Below the pieces are notes generated by a model, which saw only the letters and a list, made by a program, of their open reading frames with translations, was not told where the DNA came from and did not search any database. A stretch of 62,672 bases of DNA from contig CAZMGD010000007.1 of assembly GCA_964565705.1 (NCBI GenBank), positions 1 to 62,672 of the forward strand, in the 5' to 3' direction. Position 1 is the stretch's first letter. Every line of letters starts with the position of its first letter. The translations under genes and the position numbers were made by a program. This DNA is from CAZMGD01 sp964565705. Its GTDB lineage: Bacteria; Actinomycetota; Acidimicrobiia; Acidimicrobiales; Ilumatobacteraceae. Positions 42,190 to 49,722 of this stretch are shown here, one piece after another.

Positions 42190-42608
42190 GCGAACAGAGC
42201 GAGCGCTGGACCGGGCCGCTGCCCGACGTCGACCCGGTCTCGGCTCCGTACTGGGCGGCCGCGGCCGAGGGACGGTTGCTCGTGCAGGAGTGCCCGGCGT
42301 GTGGCAACCGCCAGCACTACCCGCGGGCCGTGTGCACGACCTGCGCGGCGTCGCCCGAGTGGTTGGACACGTCCGGCCGGGGCACGATCCACACCTTCAC
42401 GATCGTGCGCCAGTACAACATGGCGCCGTTCGCAGACATGGTGCCCTACGTCGTGGCGATGATCGACCTGCCCGAGGGGCCACGGGTCCTGGGCCACGTG
42501 ACCGGCTGCGACCCGACCGAGGTGCGCATCGGTGCCGAGGTCGAGATGTACGCGGTGCAGGCCGACGACGGCATCGGCATCCCGATGTGGCGCCCGGTCA
42601 CCGCGTGA
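42186..42608 (+). CDS. DUF35 (Zn-ribbon plus OB-fold) acyl-CoA-associated protein
   Basis: This 140-residue DUF35 protein has a Zn-ribbon with Cys36, Cys39, Cys50 and Cys53 (CPAC, CTTC), then an OB-fold (GRGTIHTFTIVRQ, GPRVLGHVTG). DUF35 domains bind and stabilise thiolase-like partners and help bind the CoA substrate, as in ChsH2 with Ltp2. The GTG overlaps the stop of the thiolase-like gene and its own stop overlaps the next one, so a 1:1 complex with one neighbour is likely. Confidence 0.92.
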   Translation: MSEQSERWTGPLPDVDPVSAPYWAAAAEGRLLVQECPACGNRQHYPRAVCTTCAASPEWLDTSGRGTIHTFTIVRQYNMAPFADMVPYVVAMIDLPEGPRVLGHVTGCDPTEVRIGAEVEMYAVQADDGIGIPMWRPVTA

Positions 42609-43738
42609 GCAACCCCCGGCAGGCGGTGGTCGCGGGGATCCACGCCCTGCCCTTCGCCAAGGACATCGGCATGACCGAGCGCCACGCGGGTGCACTCGCG
42701 ATCCGCGGTGCGCTCGCCGACGCCGGCTTGACGCCCGCCGAGGTCGACGGCATGTGCCGGTTCGGCTGGGAGACGACGACCGAACTCGAGATGGGCCGCA
42801 TCGTCGGCGTGCACAACCTCCGTGTGTTCGGCGAGGTCGGCTTCGGAGGTGGCGCCGGCGCTCCGGTCGTCGGGCTCGCCGCGGCGATGATCGAGCGCGG
42901 CGCGGCCGATGTGGTCGTCGTCTGGCGTGCCCGCAACCGTGGCTCGGGCGGCCGGCCGTGGGTCAGCCAGCTGCACGCCGAGGGCCAGGATCAGTTCGAG
43001 CGCCCATACGGGATCGTCCGCCCCGTCGACGGCATGGCGATCCACACCCGCTACTGGATGCATCACTACGGCTGGACGCCGGAGCTGTTCGGCACGGTCG
43101 CGATCAACCAGCGCCGCTACGCGCAGCAGAACCCGGCGGCGATGATGCGCAAGCCGATGACGATGGACGACTACCTCGCGGCGCGGATGATCGCCGAGCC
43201 GCTGCGCCTGTTCGACTGCTGCTTGGAGACCGACGGGGCGATGGCGATGGTCCTGACGTCGGCCGAGCGGGCTCGCGACCTTCCGGTCACGCCGGCGTAC
43301 ATCACCGGCTGGGCGATGGGCAGCGGTCCGCAGGGCTACGCGATGACCTTCTACTACGCCGACGAGATGGGCGTGACGCCCGCCAAGTACGTCGCACCCG
43401 AACTGTGGCGCAACACCGGGCTGGCGCCTGCGGACATGGACGTCGTGCAGTTCTACGACGCGTTCACGCCGCAGATCCCGATCAGCTTCCAGGAGTACGG
43501 GTTCTGTGCCGACGGCGAGGCCGCCGACTACCTGACCAGCGGCGCGAACCCGCCGTACAACACGAGCGGCGGTGGCCTCAGCGAGGCCTACGTGCACGGC
43601 TTCAACCTCCTCCTGGAGGGTGTCCGCCAGGTGCGCGGCACGTCCACGGGGCAGGTCGACGCCGTGCAGCACAGCCTGGTGACGAGTGGCAACGTCGTGC
43701 CGACGGGCGCCGTCGTGTTCAGCAGGGATCCGTCGTGA
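42605..43738 (+). CDS. Thiolase-fold protein, Ltp2-like (candidate retro-aldolase)
   Basis: This 377-residue thiolase-superfamily protein without the nucleophilic Cys has GFGGGAG at about 79-85 where the Cys would be. The C-terminal motif reads SEAYVHGFN with Tyr329 and His331, as in the Ltp2 type, and Tyr284 lies in QFYDAF. Ltp2 with its DUF35 partner cleaves a beta-hydroxyacyl-CoA side chain by retro-aldol reaction using Tyr rather than Cys. By analogy this pair may do an aldol-type C-C cleavage; the substrate is unknown. Overlaps both neighbours by 4 bases. Confidence 0.9.
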   Translation: MSNPRQAVVAGIHALPFAKDIGMTERHAGALAIRGALADAGLTPAEVDGMCRFGWETTTELEMGRIVGVHNLRVFGEVGFGGGAGAPVVGLAAAMIERGAADVVVVWRARNRGSGGRPWVSQLHAEGQDQFERPYGIVRPVDGMAIHTRYWMHHYGWTPELFGTVAINQRRYAQQNPAAMMRKPMTMDDYLAARMIAEPLRLFDCCLETDGAMAMVLTSAERARDLPVTPAYITGWAMGSGPQGYAMTFYYADEMGVTPAKYVAPELWRNTGLAPADMDVVQFYDAFTPQIPISFQEYGFCADGEAADYLTSGANPPYNTSGGGLSEAYVHGFNLLLEGVRQVRGTSTGQVDAVQHSLVTSGNVVPTGAVVFSRDPS

Positions 43739-44172
43739 CCGCGCCGATCCTGCCGGTGCCGATCGCCGACCGGGACACGCAGCCGTTCTGGGACGGATGC
43801 GGGGAGCGGCGCCTCGTGATCCAGCACTGCTCGTCGTGCGACCGGTGGATCTGGCAACCCCGGCCGTTGTGCTCCGACTGTGGGGGAACCCCGGCGTGGC
43901 GCGAGATCGACGGCCGCGGGCGCGTCGCGTCGTGGACCGTCATCCACCCGCCCGTGCTGCCCGGGTACGCCGACCGCACACCGTTCGTGATCTTGCTCGT
44001 CGAGCTCGACGTCGGCGTGCGCCTGCTCGGGTACCTCGTCGACGGCGAGGGTGGCTGGATCGTCACCGACGGTACCGCCGAGGGCCTGGAGATGGCGTCG
44101 ACGGTCGCGCTGCGGTGGCACGAGCAGGACGGTCGCCTGCTGCCGTCGTGGACGTTGTCGGCGGGCGGCTGA
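43735..44172 (+). CDS. DUF35 (Zn-ribbon plus OB-fold) protein
   Basis: This 145-residue DUF35 protein has Zn-ligands Cys32, Cys35, Cys46 and Cys49 (CSSC, CSDC) and an OB-fold (GRGRVASWTVIHPP, GVRLLGYLVDG). It pairs with the Ltp2-like protein directly upstream, whose stop it overlaps. Last gene of the operon behind operator G. It differs clearly from the first DUF35 protein, so the two pairs are probably separate enzymes and not a recent duplication. Confidence 0.92.
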   Translation: MTAPILPVPIADRDTQPFWDGCGERRLVIQHCSSCDRWIWQPRPLCSDCGGTPAWREIDGRGRVASWTVIHPPVLPGYADRTPFVILLVELDVGVRLLGYLVDGEGGWIVTDGTAEGLEMASTVALRWHEQDGRLLPSWTLSAGG

Positions 44173-44191
44173 CGCGGCGACACTGTCGGCC

Positions 44192-44839
44192 GTGGCGGTG
44201 GTGCTCTTCGATCTCGACGGCACGCTGACCGACCCCAAGGAGGGCATCACGAAGTCGGTGCGACACGGCCTGGCGCGCGTCGGCGTCGACGCTCCCGACC
44301 TGGATGCACTCGTTGCCTACATCGGGCCACCGCTGCAGGACTCGCTGATGTCGATCGGCGGGTTGAGCGAGGCCGACGCCGCCGAGGCGCTGATCGGCTA
44401 CCGCGAGTACTTCGCCGATCGGGGACTGTTCGAGAACGTGCCCTACGACGGGGCGGCGGACCTGCTCGCCGGGCTGACCGCCGACGGCTGGCGGCTGGCG
44501 GTGGCGACGTCCAAGCCAACGGTGTTCGCCGAGCGGATCCTCGACCACTTCGGCCTGCGCGAACCGTTCGAGGTCGTCGCCGGCGCCGAGCTGGACGGGT
44601 CGCGCCGCCACAAGCACGACATCATCGTCCACGCGTTGGATCAGCTCGGCTGCAGCAGCGACGGATGTGTGATGATCGGCGACCGCGAGCACGACGTGCT
44701 GGGAGCCCGGCGCGCGGGCATGGCGTCGATCGGCGTGCTGTGGGGGTACGGCACCCGCGAGGAGCTCGAGGCGGCCGGCGCCGACCGCGTCGTGGCCACG
44801 TTCTCGCAGCTGGCGCGAACGCTCGCGTCGATAGCGTGA
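44192..44839 (+). CDS. HAD family hydrolase (phosphoglycolate-phosphatase-like)
   Basis: This 215-residue HAD phosphatase has motif I FDLDGTLTD (Asp7 and Asp9), motif II ATSKP, the motif III Lys, and motif IV GDREHDVLGARRAG. The cap is C1 type. The layout fits Gph/PGP-like phosphatases. The GTG at 44192 begins directly at the first beta strand. It is 19 bases after the last DUF35 gene but has no functional link to it that I can see. Confidence 0.9.
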   Translation: MAVVLFDLDGTLTDPKEGITKSVRHGLARVGVDAPDLDALVAYIGPPLQDSLMSIGGLSEADAAEALIGYREYFADRGLFENVPYDGAADLLAGLTADGWRLAVATSKPTVFAERILDHFGLREPFEVVAGAELDGSRRHKHDIIVHALDQLGCSSDGCVMIGDREHDVLGARRAGMASIGVLWGYGTREELEAAGADRVVATFSQLARTLASIA

Positions 44840-44846
44840 ACGATGC

Positions 44847-45554
44847 ATGCTGCTCGCCGAACTGGAGGTCTGGCACTCACGGCCGTTCACCCCGACCCGC
44901 CGCGTCGCCCTCGGTCACCTGGTGCTTCCGGTCGACCCAGCACCGGGGTTCGGTGGGCTACTGCTCGGCGCCGTCGTCGCCGCCCACCTCGTCGGTGTGG
45001 ACGACGACCTGGTGCCCGACGTGCATCGCCTGATCAGCCAGATCGAGTACGGCCAGCGGATCGTGCAGCCTCGTCTGCGCCACCGCTTCCAGGTGGATCG
45101 GCACGGGCTGACCAGCACGGTGCACCGCCTGCTCGGCTCGGAGACGGCCGATCAGCAGGGTGAGATGAGCTTCGAGTTCGGCGCCGGCGGCAAGCCCCTG
45201 CAGCAGGTGCTCGGCGCGGTCTACGCCGTCGAACGCCTGGCCCCCGAGGCGCGTCACGCCCTCGCCCCCGTGCTGCACAAGGCGATGCGCTGGCGTGGCC
45301 CGATCGGCCCGGCGCTGATCGCTCACCTCGCGGGGAGCGCGAACACCCGCCTCGCCGCGTTCGCCGACCCCCGGGCGTGGGCGATGGAGGTGCTGGGCTT
45401 CCCGGTCGGTTCTGCGGTTCCCGCCAAGGGCGAGGTCAAGGCCCGGTTCCGTTCGATGCTCCGCGACGTGCATCCCGACCACGGGGCCACCGACTCCGGC
45501 GCCGGCGTCGCGATCGGCGACCTGACCGAGGCCCGCAGGATCCTCCTGACGTGA
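44847..45554 (+). CDS. Protein with C-terminal J-domain-like HPD motif
   Basis: This 235-residue protein has an N-terminal two-thirds unlike any family I know. It ends in a short DnaJ-like segment (about 190-235) with KARFRSMLRDVHPDHGA, including the HPD tripeptide that activates DnaK ATPase. It lacks the Gly/Phe and Zn-finger regions of DnaJ. A specialised co-chaperone or a degenerate J-domain are both possible. Its stop overlaps the next gene by 4 bases. Confidence 0.75.
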   Translation: MLLAELEVWHSRPFTPTRRVALGHLVLPVDPAPGFGGLLLGAVVAAHLVGVDDDLVPDVHRLISQIEYGQRIVQPRLRHRFQVDRHGLTSTVHRLLGSETADQQGEMSFEFGAGGKPLQQVLGAVYAVERLAPEARHALAPVLHKAMRWRGPIGPALIAHLAGSANTRLAAFADPRAWAMEVLGFPVGSAVPAKGEVKARFRSMLRDVHPDHGATDSGAGVAIGDLTEARRILLT

Positions 45555-46147
45555 AGCCCGGCGCGCTGCTGCTGTTCCCGGGTGCCGGGTCGTCGTCGAC
45601 CAACCCATCGCTCGTCGCGATCGAGGAGGCGGTGATCCCGCTGCCTGTCGAGCGTGCCGACTTTCCGTATCGCCTCGCCGGCCGCAAGGCGCCCGACCGT
45701 GCACCGGTGCTGCTCGCCAGCGTGCGCGAGCACGCGGCTGCACTCGTCGCCCGGGCCCGGATCCGCCCGAACCGGCTCGTGCTCGGCGGCCGGTCGATGG
45801 GCGGGCGGATGTGCTCGATGGCCGTCGCCGGTGGAACGCCTGGCGACGACGCGCCACCGCTGCCCGCCGCCGGACTCGTGCTGATCTCCTATCCCCTGCA
45901 CCCCCCGGGCCAGCCAGCGAAGCTGCGCACCGAGCACCTGCCCCGGCTCGAGCTCCCGGTGCTGTTCGTGCACGGCACGAAGGATCCGTTCGGATCGCCC
46001 GCCGAGCTGACCGAGTGGACGGCGACCATCCCCGGCCACGTGGCGCACCACTGGATCGAGCACAAGGGTCACGACCTGAAGGGCGCAGATCAGGCGATCG
46101 CCGAGATCGTCCGCGACTGGCTGCGCCAGCTGCCGTCGATCAGCTGA
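45551..46147 (+). CDS. Alpha/beta family hydrolase (KANL3/Tex30-like)
   Basis: This 198-residue small alpha/beta hydrolase has LLFPGAGSSSTNPS near the N-terminus, the nucleophile elbow GGRSMGGRM, the acid in VHGTKDPFG and the His in HKGHDLKG. The lay-out matches the KANL3/Tex30-type group of small hydrolases. Translationally coupled to the J-domain-like protein by a GTG overlap. It ends at the first unit of the 98-bp repeat; its stop lies inside the repeat start. Confidence 0.87.
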   Translation: MKPGALLLFPGAGSSSTNPSLVAIEEAVIPLPVERADFPYRLAGRKAPDRAPVLLASVREHAAALVARARIRPNRLVLGGRSMGGRMCSMAVAGGTPGDDAPPLPAAGLVLISYPLHPPGQPAKLRTEHLPRLELPVLFVHGTKDPFGSPAELTEWTATIPGHVAHHWIEHKGHDLKGADQAIAEIVRDWLRQLPSIS

Positions 46148-46328
46148 CGGGGCTGGGCCTGCCCGGTGGGTGTCAGAATGCCGGGCTCGGCACGCTGGCT
46201 CACAGCACCAGAGGTTTCTGACACCGACGGATCGGCCGGCAGTGACGGGGCCGGGCCTGCCCGGTGGGTGTCAGAATCTCGGGCTCGGCACGCTGGCTCA
46301 CAGCACCAGAGGTTTCTGACACCGACGA
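46145..46328. repeat. Tandem 98-bp repeat, each unit with an inverted repeat
   Basis: Unit 1 is 46145-46242 and unit 2 is 46243-46328 (shorter at its end); they differ at few positions. Each has an inverted pair GTGTCAGAA...TTCTGACAC (46170-46178 with 46216-46224 in unit 1) about 38 bases apart. It fills the gap between the convergent hydrolase and MFS genes. A terminator or small-RNA role is possible. Confidence 0.8.
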
Positions 46329-46330
46329 GA

Positions 46331-47878
46331 TCAGCCACTCGCCGGGGCGTCCTCCGGGTTGAGCTCCTCGAGCTCGCGGTGGGCGGTCTCCGGGTAGGCC
46401 AAGATCACGATCAGTGACACGGTGAACGGGCCGACCAGGAACGCCGTCATCACGACGGCCATCGTCGTGCCGGCGTCCAGCCAGGCGCCGGCGATCAGGA
46501 GGCCGATGCTGCCGCCGACGAGTGCCGACGCGGTGATGATCCCGTTGGCCAGGCCACGCCGGCCGGTCGAGAACATCTCGGTCGTGTACACCTGCATCGC
46601 GGGGTAGGCGCACGCTGTCACCAGGCCGCCGGCGAGCGCGGTGATCCACATGATCGGACCGCCGACGGCGAACGAAGCGGCGATGATGACGGCACCCAAC
46701 GGCACGCACGCCGCGCCGATCGCCCGCCGCCCGTAGCGGTCGGCGAGTCGGCCACCGACGATCAGGCCGAGGCCCGTGGGCGTGCCGGTGAACAGCGTGA
46801 ACAGGGCGATGCCGCTGGCGCTGAAGCCGCGCTCGTCCTCGAGGAACGTCCCCAGGAAGAACGATGCGGGGGCGGCCAGGACGTTGGCGAGGAACGCGAC
46901 CGAGCACTGGATCACCAGCCTCGATCGGCGCACCTCCGTGGTCGGGGTCGTCGCCGATTCGACCCGGCGGGCCAACTCGCGCTCGAAGCGATGGGTCTCG
47001 GGGAGGCGCCGGCCGAGGCTGACCGCGATCGGCAGCCAGAGGAGGGTGACGAAGTAGACGAAGCGCCACGAGCTCTCGGAGATGTCGGCGAGCGGCAGGG
47101 TCAGCACCGCGACCCCCGCCCCCAACCCTGCCGCCATCGCGAGGATGCTGACCGCGTAGGCGCGGCTGTTGCGCGGCATCTCCTCGGCGGCGACCACGCC
47201 GACGAGCACGGTGAGCACGAGCCCGAGCGGCCGGCCGATCGCCTGCGTGGCGACGAGGATCGGGAACGTCGGAGCGAGCCCGCCCAGCCCGGACACGATC
47301 GGTGCGGCCCACGCCGCGGCGACGATGATCCGCCGCCGACCGACGCGGTCCGCGAGCATCGCCACCGGCACCGTCACCACCACTCCGAGCCGCACGGCGG
47401 TGCCGCCGAGGCCCTTGGCCCACTCGCTCACACCGAAGTCGTCGGCGCTGAACTTGACGGTCTGGGTGAACAGGGTGTTGACGAACGCCGCCGACATCGA
47501 CGCCGCGGCGAGCATGCCGAGCACGATGACCTGCCGCGGGTCGAGCCGGTCGGGCGGGGCCCACCACGGCTGCTTGCCGAAGGTGTCCCGGCCAGGCCGC
47601 CGAGCGCGCAGGTCCTGGCGGGCGGCCCACCGGAACAGCCAGCCGAACCACGGCAGGACCAGGTGGAAGTGGACGGTCTCGCTGGCGCCGTCGGCCCCGG
47701 CCTCGACGCGCCGCTCGTACTCCGTGAACGGACCCTCGACCTGGACGAAGGTGCCCGGTTCCTCCCCAGGCTGCTCCAGCACGAGGTCGTCTCGCGTCTC
47801 GAGCAGCCAGGTCGAGACCTCGCCGCCGGGTGCCGCCCCGGGCCACTCACGGCGGAGGGTCACGCCCGGTGATGGCAC
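46331..47878 (-). CDS. MFS transporter with N-terminal soluble extension
   Basis: This 515-residue MFS protein begins its first membrane helix only near residue 115. The first roughly 100 residues are a soluble region with a beta-rich look (EGPFTEYERRV, VHFHLVLPWFGWLFRW) that recalls the end of an SRPBCC-type domain; that is a weak guess. The MFS part has the loop motif LADRVGRRRI and a repeated one, RLADRYGRRAI, in the second half. Substrate unknown. The GTG start at 47878 is close to divergent murA. Confidence 0.86.
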   Translation of the reverse strand: MPSPGVTLRREWPGAAPGGEVSTWLLETRDDLVLEQPGEEPGTFVQVEGPFTEYERRVEAGADGASETVHFHLVLPWFGWLFRWAARQDLRARRPGRDTFGKQPWWAPPDRLDPRQVIVLGMLAAASMSAAFVNTLFTQTVKFSADDFGVSEWAKGLGGTAVRLGVVVTVPVAMLADRVGRRRIIVAAAWAAPIVSGLGGLAPTFPILVATQAIGRPLGLVLTVLVGVVAAEEMPRNSRAYAVSILAMAAGLGAGVAVLTLPLADISESSWRFVYFVTLLWLPIAVSLGRRLPETHRFERELARRVESATTPTTEVRRSRLVIQCSVAFLANVLAAPASFFLGTFLEDERGFSASGIALFTLFTGTPTGLGLIVGGRLADRYGRRAIGAACVPLGAVIIAASFAVGGPIMWITALAGGLVTACAYPAMQVYTTEMFSTGRRGLANGIITASALVGGSIGLLIAGAWLDAGTTMAVVMTAFLVGPFTVSLIVILAYPETAHRELEELNPEDAPASG

Positions 47879-47901
47879 CGCGGGAGCATACTGGTGCCCC
47901 T

Positions 47902-49167
47902 ATGGAGCACATCGTGGTGCACCACCGCGGCCCGCTCTCGGGTGAGGTGACCGTCCCCGGCGCCAAGAACTCGGTGTTGAAGCTGATGGCGGCGGCGTTG
48001 ATGGCCGACGGCGACTACCACCTCACCAACGTGCCCGACATCGTCGACGTGTCGATCATGGCCGATCTGCTGGCCGCGCTCGGCGTGTCGACGACGTGGA
48101 CCGGACCGGGAACGCTGATGTTGCGCAGCGTCGGCACCGACCACCCGGTCGCGCCCTACGCCCTCGTGGAGCGGATCCGGGCCTCGGTGAACGTGCTCGG
48201 GCCGCTGCTCGGCCGCTACGGGCACGTCCGTTTGTCGATGCCCGGCGGCGACGACTTCGGATCGCGTCCGATCGACATGCACCTGCGTGGCCTGGAGGCC
48301 ATGGGTGCGACGTTCGAGCTGGCCCACGGGTACATCGTCGGGTACGCCGACCGGCTGGTCGGGGCAGACATCACGCTCGAGTTCCCGAGCGTCGGTGCCA
48401 CCGAGAACCTGGTCACCGCTGCCGTGCACGCCAAGGGCACGACCGTGATCGACAACGTCGCCCGTGAGCCCGAGGTCGCCGACCTCTGCGAGATGCTCGC
48501 CGCGATGGGCGCCGACATCGAGGGGATCGGCACGCCGACCCTGGTGATCCACGGGGTCGAGCCCGGATCGCTGCGCGCCGCCGATCACCACGTCGTCGCC
48601 GATCGCATCCAGGCGGCCACCTACCTCGCCGCGGTCGCCGTCGCCGGTGGAGAGATCACCGCGCTCGGCGCGCGGGCCGAGCACATGGATCTCCTGCTGT
48701 CACGCTTCAGCGACATGGGACTCGGGATCACGGTGCAGCCCGACGGGATCCTCGCTTGGGCACCCGAGCGGCTGCGCTCGATCGATCTCGCCACGCTGCC
48801 CTATCCCGGCATCGCCACCGACTACAAGCCGCTCGTGGTCACGATGCTGACCGTGGCCAACAGCGTCGGCATCGTCACCGAGAACCTCTACCCGGGTCGG
48901 TTCCGCTACATCGAGCAGTTGCAGCGCCTCGGTGCCGACATCCGCACCGATGGTCACCACGCCGTCGTGCGCGGCGTGCGCCGCCTCTCGGGAGCGCCCG
49001 TGAAGGCGCCCGACATCCGCGCCGGCGCGGCGTTGGTCGTCGCCGGCCTCGCCGCCGTCGGCCAGACCGTCGTGACCGACGTGCACCACATCGATCGCGG
49101 CTACGACGACCTCGTCGGCCGGCTCGCCGCCCTCGGCGCGGGGGTGGAGCGAGTCGAGACGGGCTGA
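47902..49167 (+). CDS. murA: UDP-N-acetylglucosamine 1-carboxyvinyltransferase
   Basis: This 421-residue MurA catalyses the first committed step of peptidoglycan synthesis. The N-terminal KNSVLKLMAA and C-terminal DVHHIDRGYDD segments are typical. The loop Cys that fosfomycin alkylates is replaced by Asp117 (PGGDDFGSRP where E. coli has GGC), as in M. tuberculosis MurA. This predicts natural fosfomycin insensitivity while activity is kept. Divergent from the MFS gene with a 23-base gap. Confidence 0.95.
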   Translation: MEHIVVHHRGPLSGEVTVPGAKNSVLKLMAAALMADGDYHLTNVPDIVDVSIMADLLAALGVSTTWTGPGTLMLRSVGTDHPVAPYALVERIRASVNVLGPLLGRYGHVRLSMPGGDDFGSRPIDMHLRGLEAMGATFELAHGYIVGYADRLVGADITLEFPSVGATENLVTAAVHAKGTTVIDNVAREPEVADLCEMLAAMGADIEGIGTPTLVIHGVEPGSLRAADHHVVADRIQAATYLAAVAVAGGEITALGARAEHMDLLLSRFSDMGLGITVQPDGILAWAPERLRSIDLATLPYPGIATDYKPLVVTMLTVANSVGIVTENLYPGRFRYIEQLQRLGADIRTDGHHAVVRGVRRLSGAPVKAPDIRAGAALVVAGLAAVGQTVVTDVHHIDRGYDDLVGRLAALGAGVERVETG

Positions 49168-49201
49168 CTGGCTCGCTGCACTCGAGAAGCGCCAGTCATG
49201 G

Positions 49202-49309
49202 TGTCCATCACTGTGTGAAGAGCCAGATCCCTGTGAACGTGCGACGTTCCCGCCTGGCTCACTGCGCAACGGCGTCACACAGAAGGACCCCATCACACAG
49301 TGATGGACA
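49202..49309. terminator. Nested long inverted repeat between murA and a small gene
   Basis: The outer arms are exact 17-bp complements (TGTCCATCACTGTGTGA at 49202-49218; its complement at 49293-49309). Inside are shorter pairs: AGCCAG with CTGGCT, and the mini-palindrome AACGTGCGACGTT. This makes a long branched structure. It could end murA transcription and that of the convergent small ORF, or be a structured RNA. Confidence 0.6.
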
Positions 49310-49312
49310 GCA

Positions 49313-49459
49313 TTACTGCTCGGGGTGGGGGTCGTGCTCGGCGTGGGCGGCGAGGGAGCGGCGGCGGGCGACCCTGAGGAGCCAGACCAGGAGGGCGCAG
49401 GGCACGGCGACCATCAGGATCTCGTCCCAACCGCCCTGATGGGCAAGGATCGCGAGCAC
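49313..49459 (-). CDS. Small single-pass membrane protein, 48 residues
   Basis: This short ORF has a clear pattern of a tiny membrane protein: a short N-terminal part with HQGGWDEILM, one hydrophobic segment (VAVPCALLVWLLRVA), then a basic patch (RRRS) and an acidic, His-containing tail. It starts with GTG at 49459 and ends right at the inverted repeat 49202-49309. Similar small proteins occur in other actinobacteria, from memory; no function is known. No strong ribosome site is seen. Confidence 0.5.
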   Translation of the reverse strand: MLAILAHQGGWDEILMVAVPCALLVWLLRVARRRSLAAHAEHDPHPEQ

Positions 49460-49497
49460 GTTGCAAGAGGGTAGCGAGGTGGTTCAATGACCAGGCC

Positions 49498-49722
49498 ATG
49501 CGTACCGAGGTAGAAGAGACGATCGAGGCCATCCGCCCCGCGCTGCAGGCCGACGGCGGCGACATCGTGCTGCGCGATGTCGACGAGACGACCGGCATCG
49601 TGACCGTCGAGCTCGTCGGTGCCTGTGGCACGTGCGCCGTGTCGACCCAGACCCTCAAGCAGGGCGTGGAGCGCATCATGCGCGACCGGGTCGACGGCGT
49701 CACCGAAGTCGTCAGCGTGTGA
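49498..49722 (+). CDS. NifU-like C-terminal-domain Fe-S scaffold protein
   Basis: This 74-residue protein consists only of the NifU C-terminal (Nfu) domain. It has IEAIRPALQADGGDIVL, the CxxC cluster-binding motif in VGACGTCAVS, and the LKQGVERIMRD helix. Such proteins hold and pass on [4Fe-4S] clusters. The stop is directly followed by the meaB ATG. Confidence 0.93.
   Translation: MRTEVEETIEAIRPALQADGGDIVLRDVDETTGIVTVELVGACGTCAVSTQTLKQGVERIMRDRVDGVTEVVSV

Noticed and set aside
41020..43738. Calling the two thiolase-fold genes ordinary acetyl-CoA acetyltransferases
   Set aside because: Both lack the nucleophilic Cys and are paired with DUF35 genes, so standard thiolysis is unlikely.
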